DNA from: Branchinecta lynchi
Taxonomy: Eukaryota > Arthropoda > Branchiopoda > Anostraca > Branchinectidae
Assembly: GCA_023053575.1 (NCBI GenBank)
Contig: JAKZAP010000008.1
Coordinates: 4,606,715-4,670,714 of the forward strand
Direction: 5' to 3'
Length of the DNA: 64,000 nucleotides
Shown here piece by piece: positions 1 to 13,900 of this stretch. The translations under genes and the position numbers were made by a program. The notes under the pieces are model-generated. The model saw only the letters and a list, made by a program, of their open reading frames with translations, made no database searches and had not been told where the DNA came from. How positions within the stretch are numbered: the stretch's first letter is position 1; each line of letters begins with the position of its first letter.

Positions 1-337
1 ATTCCGGGCGAACTACTTGTCCGATGACAAAATGGTTTTCACCATCGTGTTCAGCATGTCTTCTTACCCCATAATCAACTATCACATTAGCTGTTTCAAA
101 ACATTTTGTTTGTCCCTTAATTTGAATCCCCTCCCCCACCCCTAAATGTAGAGCTACAAAGCCCATCTACGAACTTGACTGGTCCGACGACCCAACGAAC
201 CCTCACACCAAGTTTCATCAAAATATCTCATTCCCTTCGAGAGTTATCGTGCTTACAGACGGACGGACGGACAGACGGACAACTTTTGCGATGTCATAGG
301 TATCCCTCCACTTACGTTTTGGGATCCCAAAAAGACA
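1..337 (-). repeat. Family A element (GGGATCCC-ended), truncated by window edge
   Basis: Reverse copy of the left part of the element at 776-1743. It ends in the same TTTTGGGATCCCAAAA palindrome and has the same pyrimidine run (here GGAC repeats at 260-285). Confidence 0.75.
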
Positions 338-775
338 TTAAAGTTAAGACGTGTTATTATAATCATCGTAAATTTCTGATGTACCTTCCTCGTTCCTGCT
401 GCAACCACAAATTAGTTCAGAAGTTCGGCGTCCAAGATGTGATTCGCTCACTCGAGAAAACGTCAGCGTCACTACTATCTACATCTCGTCATCCTGGTCT
501 TCGAGGACAGTATGTTTTTCATAAATTTTTCAGGCCCAGTTAGTTACTATGTCGAAATTTTCTGTGTTTATGCTGTTATTTATATTGTGTTATTTCGCTT
601 TATTCCCTTTACTCCGCTACCACATTCTGTATTTGGCGGGTTATAAATAAATTATATATATGTGTTTCTTTATCATACTGCTTTAGACCTTATCGGAAGA
701 TCAGCACCGGACATTTGGTTTGTGAAAGCTAGTACTGACACCTTTACCTTACTTCTTACCAAACGATCTGAATGG
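338..775. other. Spacer between two family A copies; LINE-like 3' end
   Basis: No exon seen. Around 600-655 the sequence ends GCGGGTTATAAATAAATT, a form also seen at 42645-42665 and typical of a retrotransposon 3' tail. Nothing else recognised. Confidence 0.35.
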
Positions 776-1743
776 TTTTTGGGATCCCAAAACGTAAGTG
801 GAGGGATACCTATGACATCGCAAAAGTTGTCTGTCTGTCCGTCCGTCCGTCTGTTACCACGATAAATCTCGAAGGGGTTGAGATATTTTGATCAAACTTG
901 GCTTGAGGACTCTTTAGGTCAAAGTACAGGTCAAGTTCGAAGATGGGCTATGTAGCTCTATATTTATGGGTGGGGGAGGGGTTTGAAATTAAGGGGAACA
1001 AAAAATATTTTTAAAGAGCTAATGCAATAGTCGCATTAGGGGTAAAGAGACATGCTGAATCCGAATATGAAATTTATTTTCTCGCTGGACAAATAGTTCT
1101 CCCGGAACCCGGTGAAAACCTGAAAATTTGTGAAAAGTAAAAGTTTAATATGAAGTTCATTGGAGGATCGATTTAGGGGCAAGGAAACGTGCTGAATCCG
1201 AATAAAATTATTTTCTCGCCGGACAATTAGTTCGGCTGGAATCTGGCCGAAACCGGAGAATTTGTTTAAAGTAAAAGTTTTATTTAAATTTGATAAGATG
1301 TTCGATTTACGGGATAGTAGACATGCTGAATCCGCATATGACAATCATTTTATCACCGGACGTATAGATTGCTCGGAATCCGGCTGAAACCGGAAAATTT
1401 GTTAAAAGTAAAAGTTTAATCTGAAGTTGATTAGAGGTTGGATGTACGGGTAAGGAGACATGCTGAATTCGTATTTGAGCTTTATTTCCGCCAAAAATTC
1501 AGGCAGGAAGTTTCGATCTACTTCGTAAAAATAGATATGACTTAAAAGGGTAAACACACATGCTGAATCCATATCTGAACTTGGTGTTCTCATATGATTA
1601 GCTATTTGGCCTTAATCTGTTTCTAAATTTTAATAGTAAAAGTGTTCAAGGAGTCCGGCGAAGATTGGATCTGGCGAAGACAAGACCCAATTGTCTGGAC
1701 AAATTTGAACTTTTGGGATCCCATCGAAACCTTTGGTCTTGTT
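776..1743 (+). repeat. Family A element with about 135-bp internal tandem repeats
   Basis: Starts TTTTTGGGATCCCAAAACG, then a CTGTCTGTCCGTCCGT run, then the phrase TTGATCAAACTTGG. About five degenerate units follow (TGCTGAATCCG at about 1052, 1190, 1325, 1459, 1561). It ends with a second GGGATCCC and GAAACCTTTGGTCTTGTT. No transposase. Confidence 0.8.
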
Positions 1744-1811
1744 GCTTTTGTCGATAAAGAAATTGCAAGAATGATGTTCTTCACGTTTTCAGTTTCTGTC
1801 TAAAATTTCAG

Positions 1812-1953
1812 TGGTTGATCCTACAATGGAACAGTCGCTGTTGGAACTACTTTGCTTTTACAATTCCGAAGACCCAGCGGAGGCAGAGGACGTGGAGGAG
1901 AGGTGGTACTGGCGCGGAAGTGCGATCTTTGAGAAGCCTAAAAACACCTGGAG
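1812..1953 (+). CDS. PTCD3: PTCD3 exon a (first in window)
   Basis: Starts after ttcag with two bases of a split codon; reads VDPTMEQSLLELLCFYN and ends TW(R) before gtaagt. Matches the human segment around SLLDLLCYYG, which places it internally in the protein, not at the N-terminus. Confidence 0.88.
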
Positions 1954-4900
1954 GTAAGTGTGTACTTCGAGATTTTACTGCTCCCTCTAAAAGTTAGGAA
2001 GCATTGAAAACGCAGGGTCAAAGGCCGATAACCATCCAGGGGTTCTCCGCTCCTTCAGACCGACTTTTTTCTTTTTCCATGAGTACTCAGCTCTTTCTGA
2101 ATTTGCTTTTTACAACTGAACGACTTAAAGGCACAGAAAACTTGACTACGCAACTTTCGGCCATCAAACCGACCTGGGGGGCTTAGATAAAGATACAGGG
2201 ACTTATTGTCGACAGGCCCCCCCTTCTTTGTTATCTCGAACCCCCTCCTTAGTGTTCCGAAAGCTAGTTGGCAGGCCCTTGTCCCTTATGCACTGTAAAA
2301 GTTCGCCGTTTGGCCGCGTTTCGGCCATAGTATCGGGGGGCTGGTAGTCAAGAGGTCGTTTGTTCGATTCCTACTCTCGGCACACAAAACCTTTTGCTTT
2401 TTTTTCTACTAACTCAAAAGTCGAATTCTCGGAAACTGCCCGGAAACTGCAATGGTCGTAACGAAAATTTTTCTTACTCTCAATATCGACTCAAGGTACA
2501 TTCCGAGTCAAGTTTGAGTCAAGTTTTCTGTTCCTTTAAACTCCCTACGCTGGCATACCGTTTCCACAGGGGGACCTCATTGAGACATAAAAGCTATGTC
2601 ACGGTATGTACGAAAACGTCGAAGCTGACGACATCCTCAGTTTTAACTTTAACAACTTAACGCGGTCATAGTCTCAAACCCACCAGAGAGGTTCTGCAAA
2701 TATATTGATCGGTGGAGTTTCAAAAACTGCGTGCCGTCCCATTGGAATCAACTGCCCGAAGCCGAGCCCGATCACTGAGCCGAGTAATTGATGAAATGTT
2801 TCTTTCCCAAATGTATGACCATAAATGTTTTAATAGAACTTTGTTGAGGCTTTGTGACCTTATTCTTTTGCAATATATTATTACTATTATTATTATAGAA
2901 AATTATAGCCATTTTAATTTTCCGAGATAAAAATGGGTAGCGAAGAAGAGTAAGTCACTACTTTCAAGATGCTTCATACCTATTATGACAATACTGGAGC
3001 AGCGGATATTCTGATCTTCAGCCGCAACGGTCTTAGGGACATAGTTGGAAACTCCGTGATTACAAATTTTGGAAATACTTTTGATAGTAACGCTTTCAAG
3101 TTCGAACAGTTGAGCATTGGAATCGTTTCCTGAAATTATAATGAATGAAGACACGATAAATCAGTTTGAAGCACATGTGAACGGGCACCTCGTCGACGAA
3201 AAATTCAGTGTTAATCGTGTCCTGACAAATTTTTAAAGGCGGAAGCCTATTTACTTTAATATAGGCTGTATTAATTACCTTAAACCGCACTTGCAAGCAA
3301 TAAGGATGTTGAATCCCGATGAGCCGCTTGCGGTTGATGATGGTGTACATTTATATCCGTGTCACTGTTTCTGGGGCACTCCAGTCCACTTTCCACGGTT
3401 GCGCACACCAGTCCTCGTCGATTCGCTTTTTGAACCCCTCAGGTGTTTCGCTAGTTGCAGCTGAATCAGACTTCCGGGAGTGGCCCCTAGTTCGTGAATT
3501 GCTGTCATGAGCGAAGAGGGAAGGGAGACAATTAGAGCTGAGTAGTTTGAAGACAAGTAGCATGTCTCCCCTCCTCCGCCGGTAAGTTAGTGTTGGGAGT
3601 TTTAGTTTCTGCAGCCGTTGTTCATAAGGCAGTGTTTTGTACTATAAGTATTGCTCTCCCTCTGAAAGTGGTGTCAGTGTGAATATCATTATTGTGAAAT
3701 GTGTGCCGGAACGGAGTTACAAAAGAAAGAAAAGAAAAACAAGTAAGAAACATACAGTGATTGAAAACCAGCCAAGACATGCTTTATCACTAAAAATTAG
3801 GCGGGTCGTACTCCAAGGCCGTATGCTCCAAGGCCAGTGATTCAGCTTGCTTTTCTGTTATCAATAATTGTGTAGAAATTTTTTTCTTGATGCTTCCGCC
3901 TTTGCGCTCTTTTTGAAACTAAAAGAATTTGGTCATTATAGCATCGTAACAGACATATCCGTTTTATGCATTATTTGAATAAACAATTTTGATATTCAAT
4001 GATTGTGTAGAAATTTTTTTCTTAATGTTTCCGCCTTAGCGCTTTTTTTGAAGCTAAAAGAATCTAACCATTATAGCATCGTCGCTGACATATCCGTTTT
4101 ATGCATTATTTGAATATATGTTCCAAAGTCAGCTTGGGCCTAAGTAATATTTAAAAATTTGAATTTGAAAACAATACTTCTTTTGACTTACAGGGATAGC
4201 GGCTATGCGGAAAAGCTGTTCCATTCGATGAAAGAAAGGACGCCAGAGGCTTACTCAGCGATGATTCAGGGAATGGCGGCTTACCATCAGGTAAGTTGAT
4301 GCATCACTTATCTCATTTGCTTTTGAGTTTTCGTGCGCACAGACGGACGGACAACTACACAAAATCGCAGATGCCCCTGTTTGGTCCGGTTCTTTTTGGT
4401 CGAAACACGTGCTCAGGTTCTCAAAACATTGCAACTATTTATTTGAAATTACCCAGCTATGTTTCGAACTAAATACCTATACCACTTCGAGTACTGTCCG
4501 GATAAAATGAAAGTTGCCTTTTATTAAATAATTATCTCGAAGCTTTCGGAACCAAAGACCTCACGATTGCTCCCTAATTGCTTAGTTTAAGGTTCCTTCA
4601 CTTCCCCGATTTTATCACCTTCCCATGTTCATTATGGGTCGAGGCACCCCCTCCCCCCTTCCCAGACATCCCCCCCCCGGTACAAGAAAAACCCTGGCGC
4701 CCCCCCCCTCCCCTGCTAATATATAAGAGATTATAAAATGTTAGTACAAACTGCAGTTTTGAACGCAAGCACTTAAGGATTTAGGCTACACGCGACTTGC
4801 ATGTAACCGCGTAATGTCTGCTCCCTGCTCTATATACCTTTTTTTTTAAATGTATCTCGAAAATTTTAGAAGCACGTCTAGACAGTCCGGTAGCTGGAAC

Positions 4901-7900
4901 TTGCTAATTATTGAAACCCTTATGTCACTCATATTCCACATGGCTCAGTTCTTGTCACAGCTACCTTGGCAATGCGTAGATAGTAGTTATAACGCCAGGC
5001 TTCACCTTGTCTCAATCACAAACTCTCCCCTTTTCTACTGCCCCATTCGTTTAAATATTTCTTTTTTTGTCATATGTGGTTTCTCCATGACGGAATCAGG
5101 GGCGCCCAACACCCTGGACATTCAGACGTTCGTTGCCTGGCTTCGACTTCCGGATCCATTTAGACCCAAACGGATGTGGGGGAATCTAGAAGAAAAATGT
5201 GGAAGGTGAAGCCTGGCTTATGTCAACCACGCATCAACTCGACGCTCACACAACAACCAGATAAAACTTGCGACTCCCTCTCGTAGATAGATGTGCTCAT
5301 CGTAAACAGAGCAAAATAACATTACGGACTAGTGCCAAGACCTATGCTTTCTATGTTTTGCAAACGGGCAATAGTCGTAGTGCCACTCATTACGCTTGCG
5401 GCATTTAAAGCGAGACAACTTGCGGGCTTAGAAATTTCTGGTAAAGCGAAGATGCGGTCTGCACACATCGTGGCAACAGGGAAGCTTGTATCTTTTTTTT
5501 GCTGTGTTCAAACAATGGCGTTATTGGAGACACCCCTGGTGCACGACTGATTGAGATTCAGTAGGGAGGTTCTCTATCGCTATTGGTGCTAGTTCAGTTC
5601 AGTTTATTTTAAAAAATTCGCTCACAGACGAAGCCGAACATTGAATTTCTTCTGTCATGTATAACTTAACAGTTAAAAACAACTATAGCTAATGTTATTC
5701 CTTTGGTCAATGTAAACATGTATCTCACAATAAAACTCTAAGTAGAACCTTTAATGATACGCGACACGTCAACTAATCAAAACATCTATAAGTAAAAATC
5801 ATAACTTGGTCAAATTCGCACGAAACTAAAAACTAGATAATATCAACAATTACTATATTTACAATTCAATAAGAACACACACAGAAATACAGTTAATTTA
5901 TGAAGGTGTTTGGGAATGCCCGTTAAAAAGGTCAGTGAACGACCATTCGAGTGTGTCACTTTCTTTAAAGTCTTGGCACTACTCCCTACTGTTATTTTGC
6001 TCTGCTCGTAATAACTAGTACGCTACTAAAGTCCCACGCACTACCTTTGGGACTAAATTACAATATTCCAACCATGGACCCTATGTAACGGGCCATGGAG
6101 CTTTGTAGGGGTCGAAATTTATTTTGTTCCTTTATTTTAATTTTAATAAAACTGAACTGAACTGACAGGGTATTTTCCTGAGTGCCATATGTAAGCTTTC
6201 AAAGTTATTAATACTTCAGTAAACTCTCTCTCGCTTTAAAATCCCAGCTTTTTTTTCATGTGCAACGCCGCGAAACTCATCGCGATTTGACAAAAACAAG
6301 ACACGCCCTAATTTTGTCAAAGCCTACTGACGGAGCGAGTTTGTTATTCTGCGATAATGAGAAAAGGTGCTCATGCCATTGTTTTAGTTCGGTCGGGCTT
6401 CAAGGAGCTTAAAACCCCCTCATTAAATAAGAAAAGATAGGTATCATTGCTAATTGCCATAGTGTTTTGTGTGCCGGGGGTAAACAAATTACTACAGATA
6501 GAGCTGTTCTTGGACGTTAAATCCTCTGCCGAATTTTACTGTCGTCAATACTGAATACCGCAAGGTGATCCTGTCTTGTAGAGATGTTCTTGGACGTTAG
6601 ATCATGTACTTGTCTATGCCGAATTTCAATGTCGGTATTACTGAATACGACAACGCTTTCCTGCCTTGTATCGTTTTTTGCGCAAAAGGCTACAACAGCT
6701 TACGGAATAATCAATACTTCTAAGCGTCGTTACAATAGACACATACAGGCCAGGCTATATCCCGAATTCGCTATGACGCGCATACTAGCGCCGTCGTCGT
6801 TGTGGTCACTACAGTCCACGAAAGATAAAAAATACATTCGCTCCATATTTTATAGGTACCTCCGTGGGCCCGTAATTCTAGATTGTCGGCAAAGTATAAA
6901 GTATAATGTCACCGATCCATTTCTGAGCGAATTGCAGGTTTTATTCGTCGCTTAATGCTAGCTGCAGTTTGTAAAGAACTATGTAGCCGCATGTGTAAAT
7001 AAGAGTGTCAAAATCCATGTGTTATGTTATGTGTTCTTGTCTTTTTTTTCTTTTTTTTTCATACTCCATTTGTGACTCTTGTCTTCAAAAAGGGAAATAG
7101 ATTTCATTCATTCATTGAATGGTCCTCATACCTTCCTCGGCGAGGCTTTGAAGGGAGTCGACTTCCTTCGCAGATCCCAAGTCCGACACATAAACCGCTC
7201 AGCCACTGATGAGGCAGCTATTTATTAATCCTCGTTCTCCTTAGGCGGATAGAGGGTGGAAACTATACGAGGAAATGAAGGAGAATGGAATGAAATTGAC
7301 GACTGATGCCTACAATAGCGTCATCACAATGGTTCCATTTATGAAAGATGAAGGCATGATGCGATGGGAGATGCTTCAGGTAGGTCAGGTGCAGAGATGG
7401 GCGAATCCGATCGTGAAAGGAGTCGAATCCAGGCCTAGGTACGAATCCGGATGGGATCCGACCTTAACAAAAAACAAATCATGTACGTAGGTTACAGTTT
7501 GAAAAAAAAAGGTGACCATACATTTCTAAACCCGGAGACCCCAATTTCCTACGGTACATTCTAACCCTCTAAGACCACGCTGATTTTCTCACTTGCCGTG
7601 TTTTGCTACCTTCGATGTGTATCATGCTGTCGACGGTTGTCTGCGAGAAGTTTTTCCATCAGAAAAACCGGTTATCTAAATTGTTTCCCTGTTTTCGCTA
7701 CAAGTCATTGGGTCTCGCAAAAGGCTTAAAAAAGCCAAAACCGTGGCTTATTTGTTGAAAGCACAGCCTAGTTTTAAAGTATTCAGATATTTTAATATAC
7801 GTAGCCCCGAACGTTAAATAATGTTAAAATAAGTTGAAGTAAATAGTTCGAGGGGTCCTTTAAGTCCCATCATGAATGAGTTGCTGTTCAAGGAAATTGA

Positions 7901-10900
7901 TGCCGCTTGCGGACATTTTCGGGAGCAGTGACGATTAGGCTATCTTTTTCGGATCCCAGAAGATCAGACACTTGATCAAGACGTTCACGACAAAAATACT
8001 TGCTAACAGACAACACTTGGGGTGTAGTCTGTAGTGATTGTGAAGACGTTATGGGTCATTCCAGCGAAATAAAGCCCTGTAAAAAAAAAATCGATTTCTA
8101 AGATTTTGACGAAAATTTCTCAGAATGATCTATCAAGGTCCAGGACCTTCCCCAAATTTTTTTTCGGTGAAAAAAATTTGTTATTTCCCAATATATCATT
8201 GTTGATGGTCGAAAAAGTCAATATTTCAAATTCGACAAAAATCAGGGAAATTCAACACGACCTTGAATTTTTTAGAGCTTCTTACCTACCTTTAGGACTT
8301 CAAATATCGAGATGTTTAAGTATGTAGGTACTCTTCTTTCCTTTTTACGGTAATTTTGGCAAGGTAAGGTAAAAAAAAGTGGGTCTTGGTAGATCCACTC
8401 CAGAAGAACCGGCCAGATCGCGAAAATTCTGAGACTCCTCATGGTAGTAAATGAGAACGAGCTACATTTCTGCATTAGCACTTTTTTGGCTATCGAGCCA
8501 GAAATGTTCTTAAATCTCGATGTTAGAAAACTGAAATTCTTGGGGAAGTGCATTATTTTTATGACAAAATAAATTAGTCTCACAACCTAAAAATAAAAAT
8601 TTAGAAATGGACGTCATTTTTCAGATCTTACTGTTAGACCACAACCTGCCTAGGCCAATTCTTAGCTTTCCAAGGGCCCGAAATCTTCTCTTTGACCTAC
8701 TTTCGGAAACTTACAACAATTCATGCTTTTGCTCTTTTCACGTGTAAGTTTGCGCGAGGGTGGTAAATTTCTCATATACTTGGTTATACGCAATTCTGAA
8801 ACGCTAACCGAGGTCAGTAAATTTTGTTATCTATAGGCTGCAACTATTTAAGAAACTGAAATTTTGTATTTGCAACTATGTACAAAGTAATGTAGAACAC
8901 GTTAATATTATGGCGAAGTTACAAGTTTTTCTATCTTCAGTCTATCAACATCTGTTATGTACACTACTCCGGCATCATTCCCGAGCTGAAACTAAGAAAC
9001 TAGAAATTGAGACACCAGGGTTAGAGCAGCATTCATTTCTCAGTTTGTAGTGGAGTGTTCCTTTGAACAATCCACTATTGCCAGCGCTGTAGCAGCTTTC
9101 GGCTTTCGGTTTTCACCGTATTTTGTGGAGCTCATAACTCGTGAAGCGGTGCAAGTATCAAATTCAAACTTGGTACACTTGTGCGTGTTGGGGTCCAGTT
9201 GTACCTTTTCGGGGTCCCACACCCCATCCCAACCCGGTTCAGGGGCAAATGGGCCTAGATTGCCCAGTGAATAAGGTTCATACCTTGACCACAACTGGAC
9301 ATAGGACGATGAAATTCCTTGTACATGTAGATCCTAGGGCTGGAAAATTGCTTATAAAATTGCACCTCCCCCACTCACCCCCTTCATGGTCAACTGGGCT
9401 CATATTGCCCAGGAGTAAAGTTCGTTACCCGTGACAGGAATCAACAGGTATCAAGTTGAAACTTGGTAGTTTTGTGAGCATTGGGGTCTCTTTTTACTTT
9501 TTGCTGGTCCCAAACCCGACCCCCACTTGGTTCAGGGGCAATTGGGCCCAGATTGCCAATTTTGTTTTAAATTGGCAATAACTTGAAATAAGGCGATGAA
9601 ATTACTTTGTAATTTTGATCATATGGGCTGGGGATATATATTAGCTGAACCTAACACACCCTCCCCGTTCATGAGCAAGTGAGCCCAAATTGCCCATGAA
9701 AAAAGTTTTTGACCCGTGACTGGAATCAAACTACTTCAGGAACAAGAGGTGTAAATAGGCATTTTGATGGGTCCCGAACCCCCCCCCACCCCCTCCCGTT
9801 CATGGGCAGCTGGGCCCAGATTTCCTATGAGTTGGTGCAATAGCAGAAAATAAGACGACGCGTCGTACTTTAATTTTTAATGAACAGTTGGAAACTCAAC
9901 TGTTTTTTCATATGCTCGATGATATGCCGTTCTTAATAAATTGTGGCAAAGGGGGTATTAGGCTGCTACGACTTGGTTTTTTGCACTTGTTATCAGGTGC
10001 CTTACTAGCCAGAATGTTTGGAGGGGAGGGACAAGGCATTTACCGACTGGCTGGTAATTTTTACCGACTGTTTCTACAGAAATAATACCATTCGACACGA
10101 ATCTACATACTGCACTAATTGCACCTGGAGATGTGCTCTTCATGATATCAGGAAACAGTATCTCCCTATCCCCCCACCAAGATTCTCTTAAAATCGTTTT
10201 CCAAGAAAAACGACTGTTTTCAAGGAAAAAATCGGCCGATTTTCAGAAAAACTGACTGTTTTGACGAAAAATCGACTGATTTTCAGATAAACCGACTGTT
10301 CTGATGAACAAAATTAACTGTTTTGAGGAAAAATTGCGGCGCTTTGCGCCGACTCGGTTATTTTTTACTGACTGGCCGACAACATTGTGGGGGGGGGGGG
10401 AGGGCGTCCCCCCCAGTCGTGACGCCCCTGCTTGTTATTACCTTGCTAATGGAAAAGAGGTTTAAAGGGTCGGACTGGCTCAAGCTGTTCGTGCAAGACT
10501 TCCAACATTTCTTTGGATTTATACTTGCTGTTTGTTTACATTTAAAGCTTTTAAAGTCGGATGATTACAAATTAGGTTATTTCAATACTTGTTTGGTTAT
10601 TGGGGATATGAAATGTCTTGGTTCTAAAACTGTTTGTATATAAAAAGTGATTAGCATTTACTTTCACACTCCACGTCTGAGCGCTTGCGCACTTGTTATT
10701 TTTATGTTGTGAGACTAATTAATTTTGTCATAAAAACAATGCATTTTCCCAAGAATTTCAGTTTTCTAACATCGCTATTGAAGACCATTACTGGTTCGAT
10801 AGCCACAAAAGTGCTAATGCAGAAATGTAGCTCGTTCTTCACTCTACTACCATGGGGAATCTCAGAATTTTTGCGATCTGGCCGGTTCTATTCTGGATTG

Positions 10901-13900
10901 GATCTACCAAGACCCACATTTTTTACCTTACCTTGCCAAAATTACCGTAAAAAGGATTGAAGAGTACCTACATGCTTGAACATCTCGAGATTTGAATCCT
11001 AAAGGTAGGTAAGAATCTCAAAAAATTTCAAGGTCGTGTTGAATTTCCCTGATTTTGTCTAATGTTTGAAAAATATTGACTTTTTCGATCAACAATGGAA
11101 CATTTGGCCGAAAATTTAGTCCGAACAATTTTTTTTTCGCCGAAAAAATTTTTGGAGAAGGTTCTGGACCCTGATAGATTATTCTGAAAAATTTCCGTCA
11201 AAATCTGAGAAATCGATTTTTTGTGCCTGGCTTTATTCGCTGGAATGACCCTTATGCAATAATGCCATGCATAAAAAGCGTTGCCAGGATGAGATGAAAA
11301 AACATTAAAAAATCATTTGCTAACGTTTCCGATGACGACAAAAAAAAGTCAGAAGAAATTTTTTCGGCGGTTTCCAGCTCTTCCTGTAGGCAATGCTTGT
11401 TGTGGATAAGATTTAATGTATAACATTTTCATAATCACAACAGATTACACACCAAGTGTTGTTTGTTGAAACCGCGCATCCTTGTGTCATCAGTCATGAA
11501 ACTTCTGACAGGTATACAGAAGCAAATGTAGTATTTTTGTCGAGTTTACTAACTAAATTTTTGTTGGCGTAGTTCCGGGTTGAGTGCCTAACATAAAGAC
11601 GCCGTAACTTAGGTCGTTAAACCAGCAGTTTTGAAAGTTGGCGCCGCGTCGTTCATTTCATTGCTCTGGAGAGTCAAATGAGTTGTTATTTTACAACTGT
11701 TCCGAAAAAAAGCAAGTTTAACCGTGGAAAGTTTGTCATATGTGCTTTAATTAACGGAAAACAGATGGAAAATCCCCACCCTTCAACCTGTATTTTCAGT
11801 AAATCAGCTTATCCTCTCCCTTAAAATGTGTTTCACTTTATTCTACAGGAATTGCTTCAGACGATGAGCAGTGAACAAGTAGCCCCGAATATCGGAACGT
11901 TGAATTCAATCCTCCAAGTCCTCAGCAAGGTCGCACTGTATAAAATTAGCGTCAACTACTCACTGTCAACTCTAGCGGAATTCAGACTGCTTGGTATTGA
12001 GCCGTCGCTCGCTTCATTTTACTATCTTCTGAACATTCATTACGGCAAAAGTAAGTTAGCTTACATCTTATATTTTGGGCAGCCAATTGTATACAGGAGA
12101 GGTCACCAACTGCAGCATGGACGGAGGGTCGGAGCCGGGTTCGTCGAGGGGACTTAATGCGTTGGACTTGGTCAAATTTCTTCGCATGCCGGGCCTCGCA
12201 ACTAACTCAGAGGCCCAGGATTGGCTGATGATATTAGTTGGCTCCTCCTTGAGGAGGAGTCAAGTGGTGACAAGTGATAGGTAGCCACGCCTTGGAGGAC
12301 GATCCTGAGCCTCTTAGTTAGTTGCGAGACTGCGAAACCTCGAAGCTGGCCTTAAAATACTAAAAGGAAATTTCTGTGCAGTCCTGACTCGTTCCTAGCT
12401 CTCAAGAAGCCAAATTTTAATGACCTAGTCAGGACTGCAGAGAAATTCCTTTTAACATTTTGAGACCGACTCTGGGGTTATGTAATTCGAGGCCGGCGAC
12501 CCGTCTTGTAATAATAAATCAGAAGAAGACCGAGCTGCATTGGTAACAGCAGGCTCATTAAATTTTAGGGTTTTGTGAGTACGGTAAATTATGTAAGGCA
12601 GTTGAAATGGGCATGAAAGGGCCAGAACGGATCCAGAATTGCTACTGTATATTTATGTTCTTATTGACAGTTATTTCTGCTCGGCCGATTCAGGTTTTTT
12701 ACTAAAGAGAACCGGTAAACGGCTACTACCCGATGAAATCGGGTATCGACAAAATGTTTGAGGAAAAATTGCTTAAACTTAACAGTTTTAAGCAAATTTT
12801 GTAGAGGCTTTGTGGCCTGATTTTTAGCAATGTTTTAATTATTAAAAATTTGTAGCCTGCGTAGTTGTATGATAGTTGTACGAAAAAGTTGCATGTATAT
12901 ATAAACCCTACAGTACTACAAGAGAGTCTACAGGCTACACCCCACGACCCATTCGCAAGCATTAAAAGGGGACCTAGGACTATTTTTGATGAGAAAACAG
13001 AGACTAGGCCAACTCCTACAATTTTGGTTAAAACTTATCCAGATGCCTGAGGAAAGACTGCCCAAATCAGCATATAATGAGCTTCTTCTAATGGGGAAAA
13101 AAAGGTGATGGCCATTCCTGATCAAAGCCCTCCTAGATTCCGTGGGACTATCCAGTGCTTGGAACAATGGCTTAGGGCCCACGTCGGAACTACCATCTCT
13201 GTTAAAAGAAGTATTAAGAATATTAGAAGACCAAGAAATACAGAAATGGGCAGTTATCGTTACAGAATCGGAGACACTAGTAAATTATAAAATGGTCAAA
13301 GAGACTTTTGGGCCAGAATTGTATATGAAGCTGAACCTCTCAAAAACTTACTTCACTCTCTGGATCCAGTTGCGAGCGAACTGTCTGCCAGTACACGGGA
13401 AAAGCACGTTTGATAAGAAAAAAAGAGTTTCCCACAGTATGAACAGCCCCTGTTCCCTTTGCGGTGAGAGAGACGATGACCTAGCCCACTTGGTTGCACG
13501 ATGTCGTGAGCTCTCGGTTTTAACAGAATCTTGGTGGGGGGGATAGGGAAATAGTGTGTCCTGATATAATGAAGAGCACATCTCCAGGTGCAATTAGTGC
13601 AGTATGTAGATTCGTCTCGAATAGTATTAAAATAAAAGTTGATCGGGCGAGTGCAGTTTAGTTTATATAGTGTTGTAACAGTATTTATTATGAAGTTTTA
13701 TATTTAGTTGTTTGTATATGGCCCCAAGGCTTTAAATACATTATTATTATTATTATAGCATGTAATAGTAAGGAATACTATCATTTAATGTGCTTCCGAC
13801 TGGGCCAATCTTAAGCAGTAGTATCCAATCCTGTCTTGCTATAGTAGCATCCAGTCCTGCTAATAGTAGCATGAACTAGAATGCAGTAACACGGTAGCCT

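Larger units (their letters stand above)
8053..11251. mobile_element. 3.2-kb foldback element with about 550-bp inverted arms
   Basis: Left arm 8053-8598 and right arm 10696-11251 are inverted copies starting GGGTCATTCCAGCGAA and ending near TAGTCTCACAAC. Flanks TTAT (8049-8052) and TTAT (11252-11255) fit a 4-bp target duplication. The middle holds the 135-145-bp array at 9120-9880 and a hAT MITE. Alternatively, the arms are two separate inverted insertions. Confidence 0.65.

Noticed and set aside
2330..2400. tRNA-like stretch with GTTCGATTCC and T runs
   Set aside because: No A-box, anticodon arm or acceptor pairing.
9120..9880. CRISPR-like spaced repeats
   Set aside because: Units are long, degenerate and without unique spacers, in an intron of an animal gene.
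10323..10643. 106-codon ORF across a poly-G tract
   Set aside because: Crosses the end of a MITE with an exact target duplication; composition is repeat-derived.
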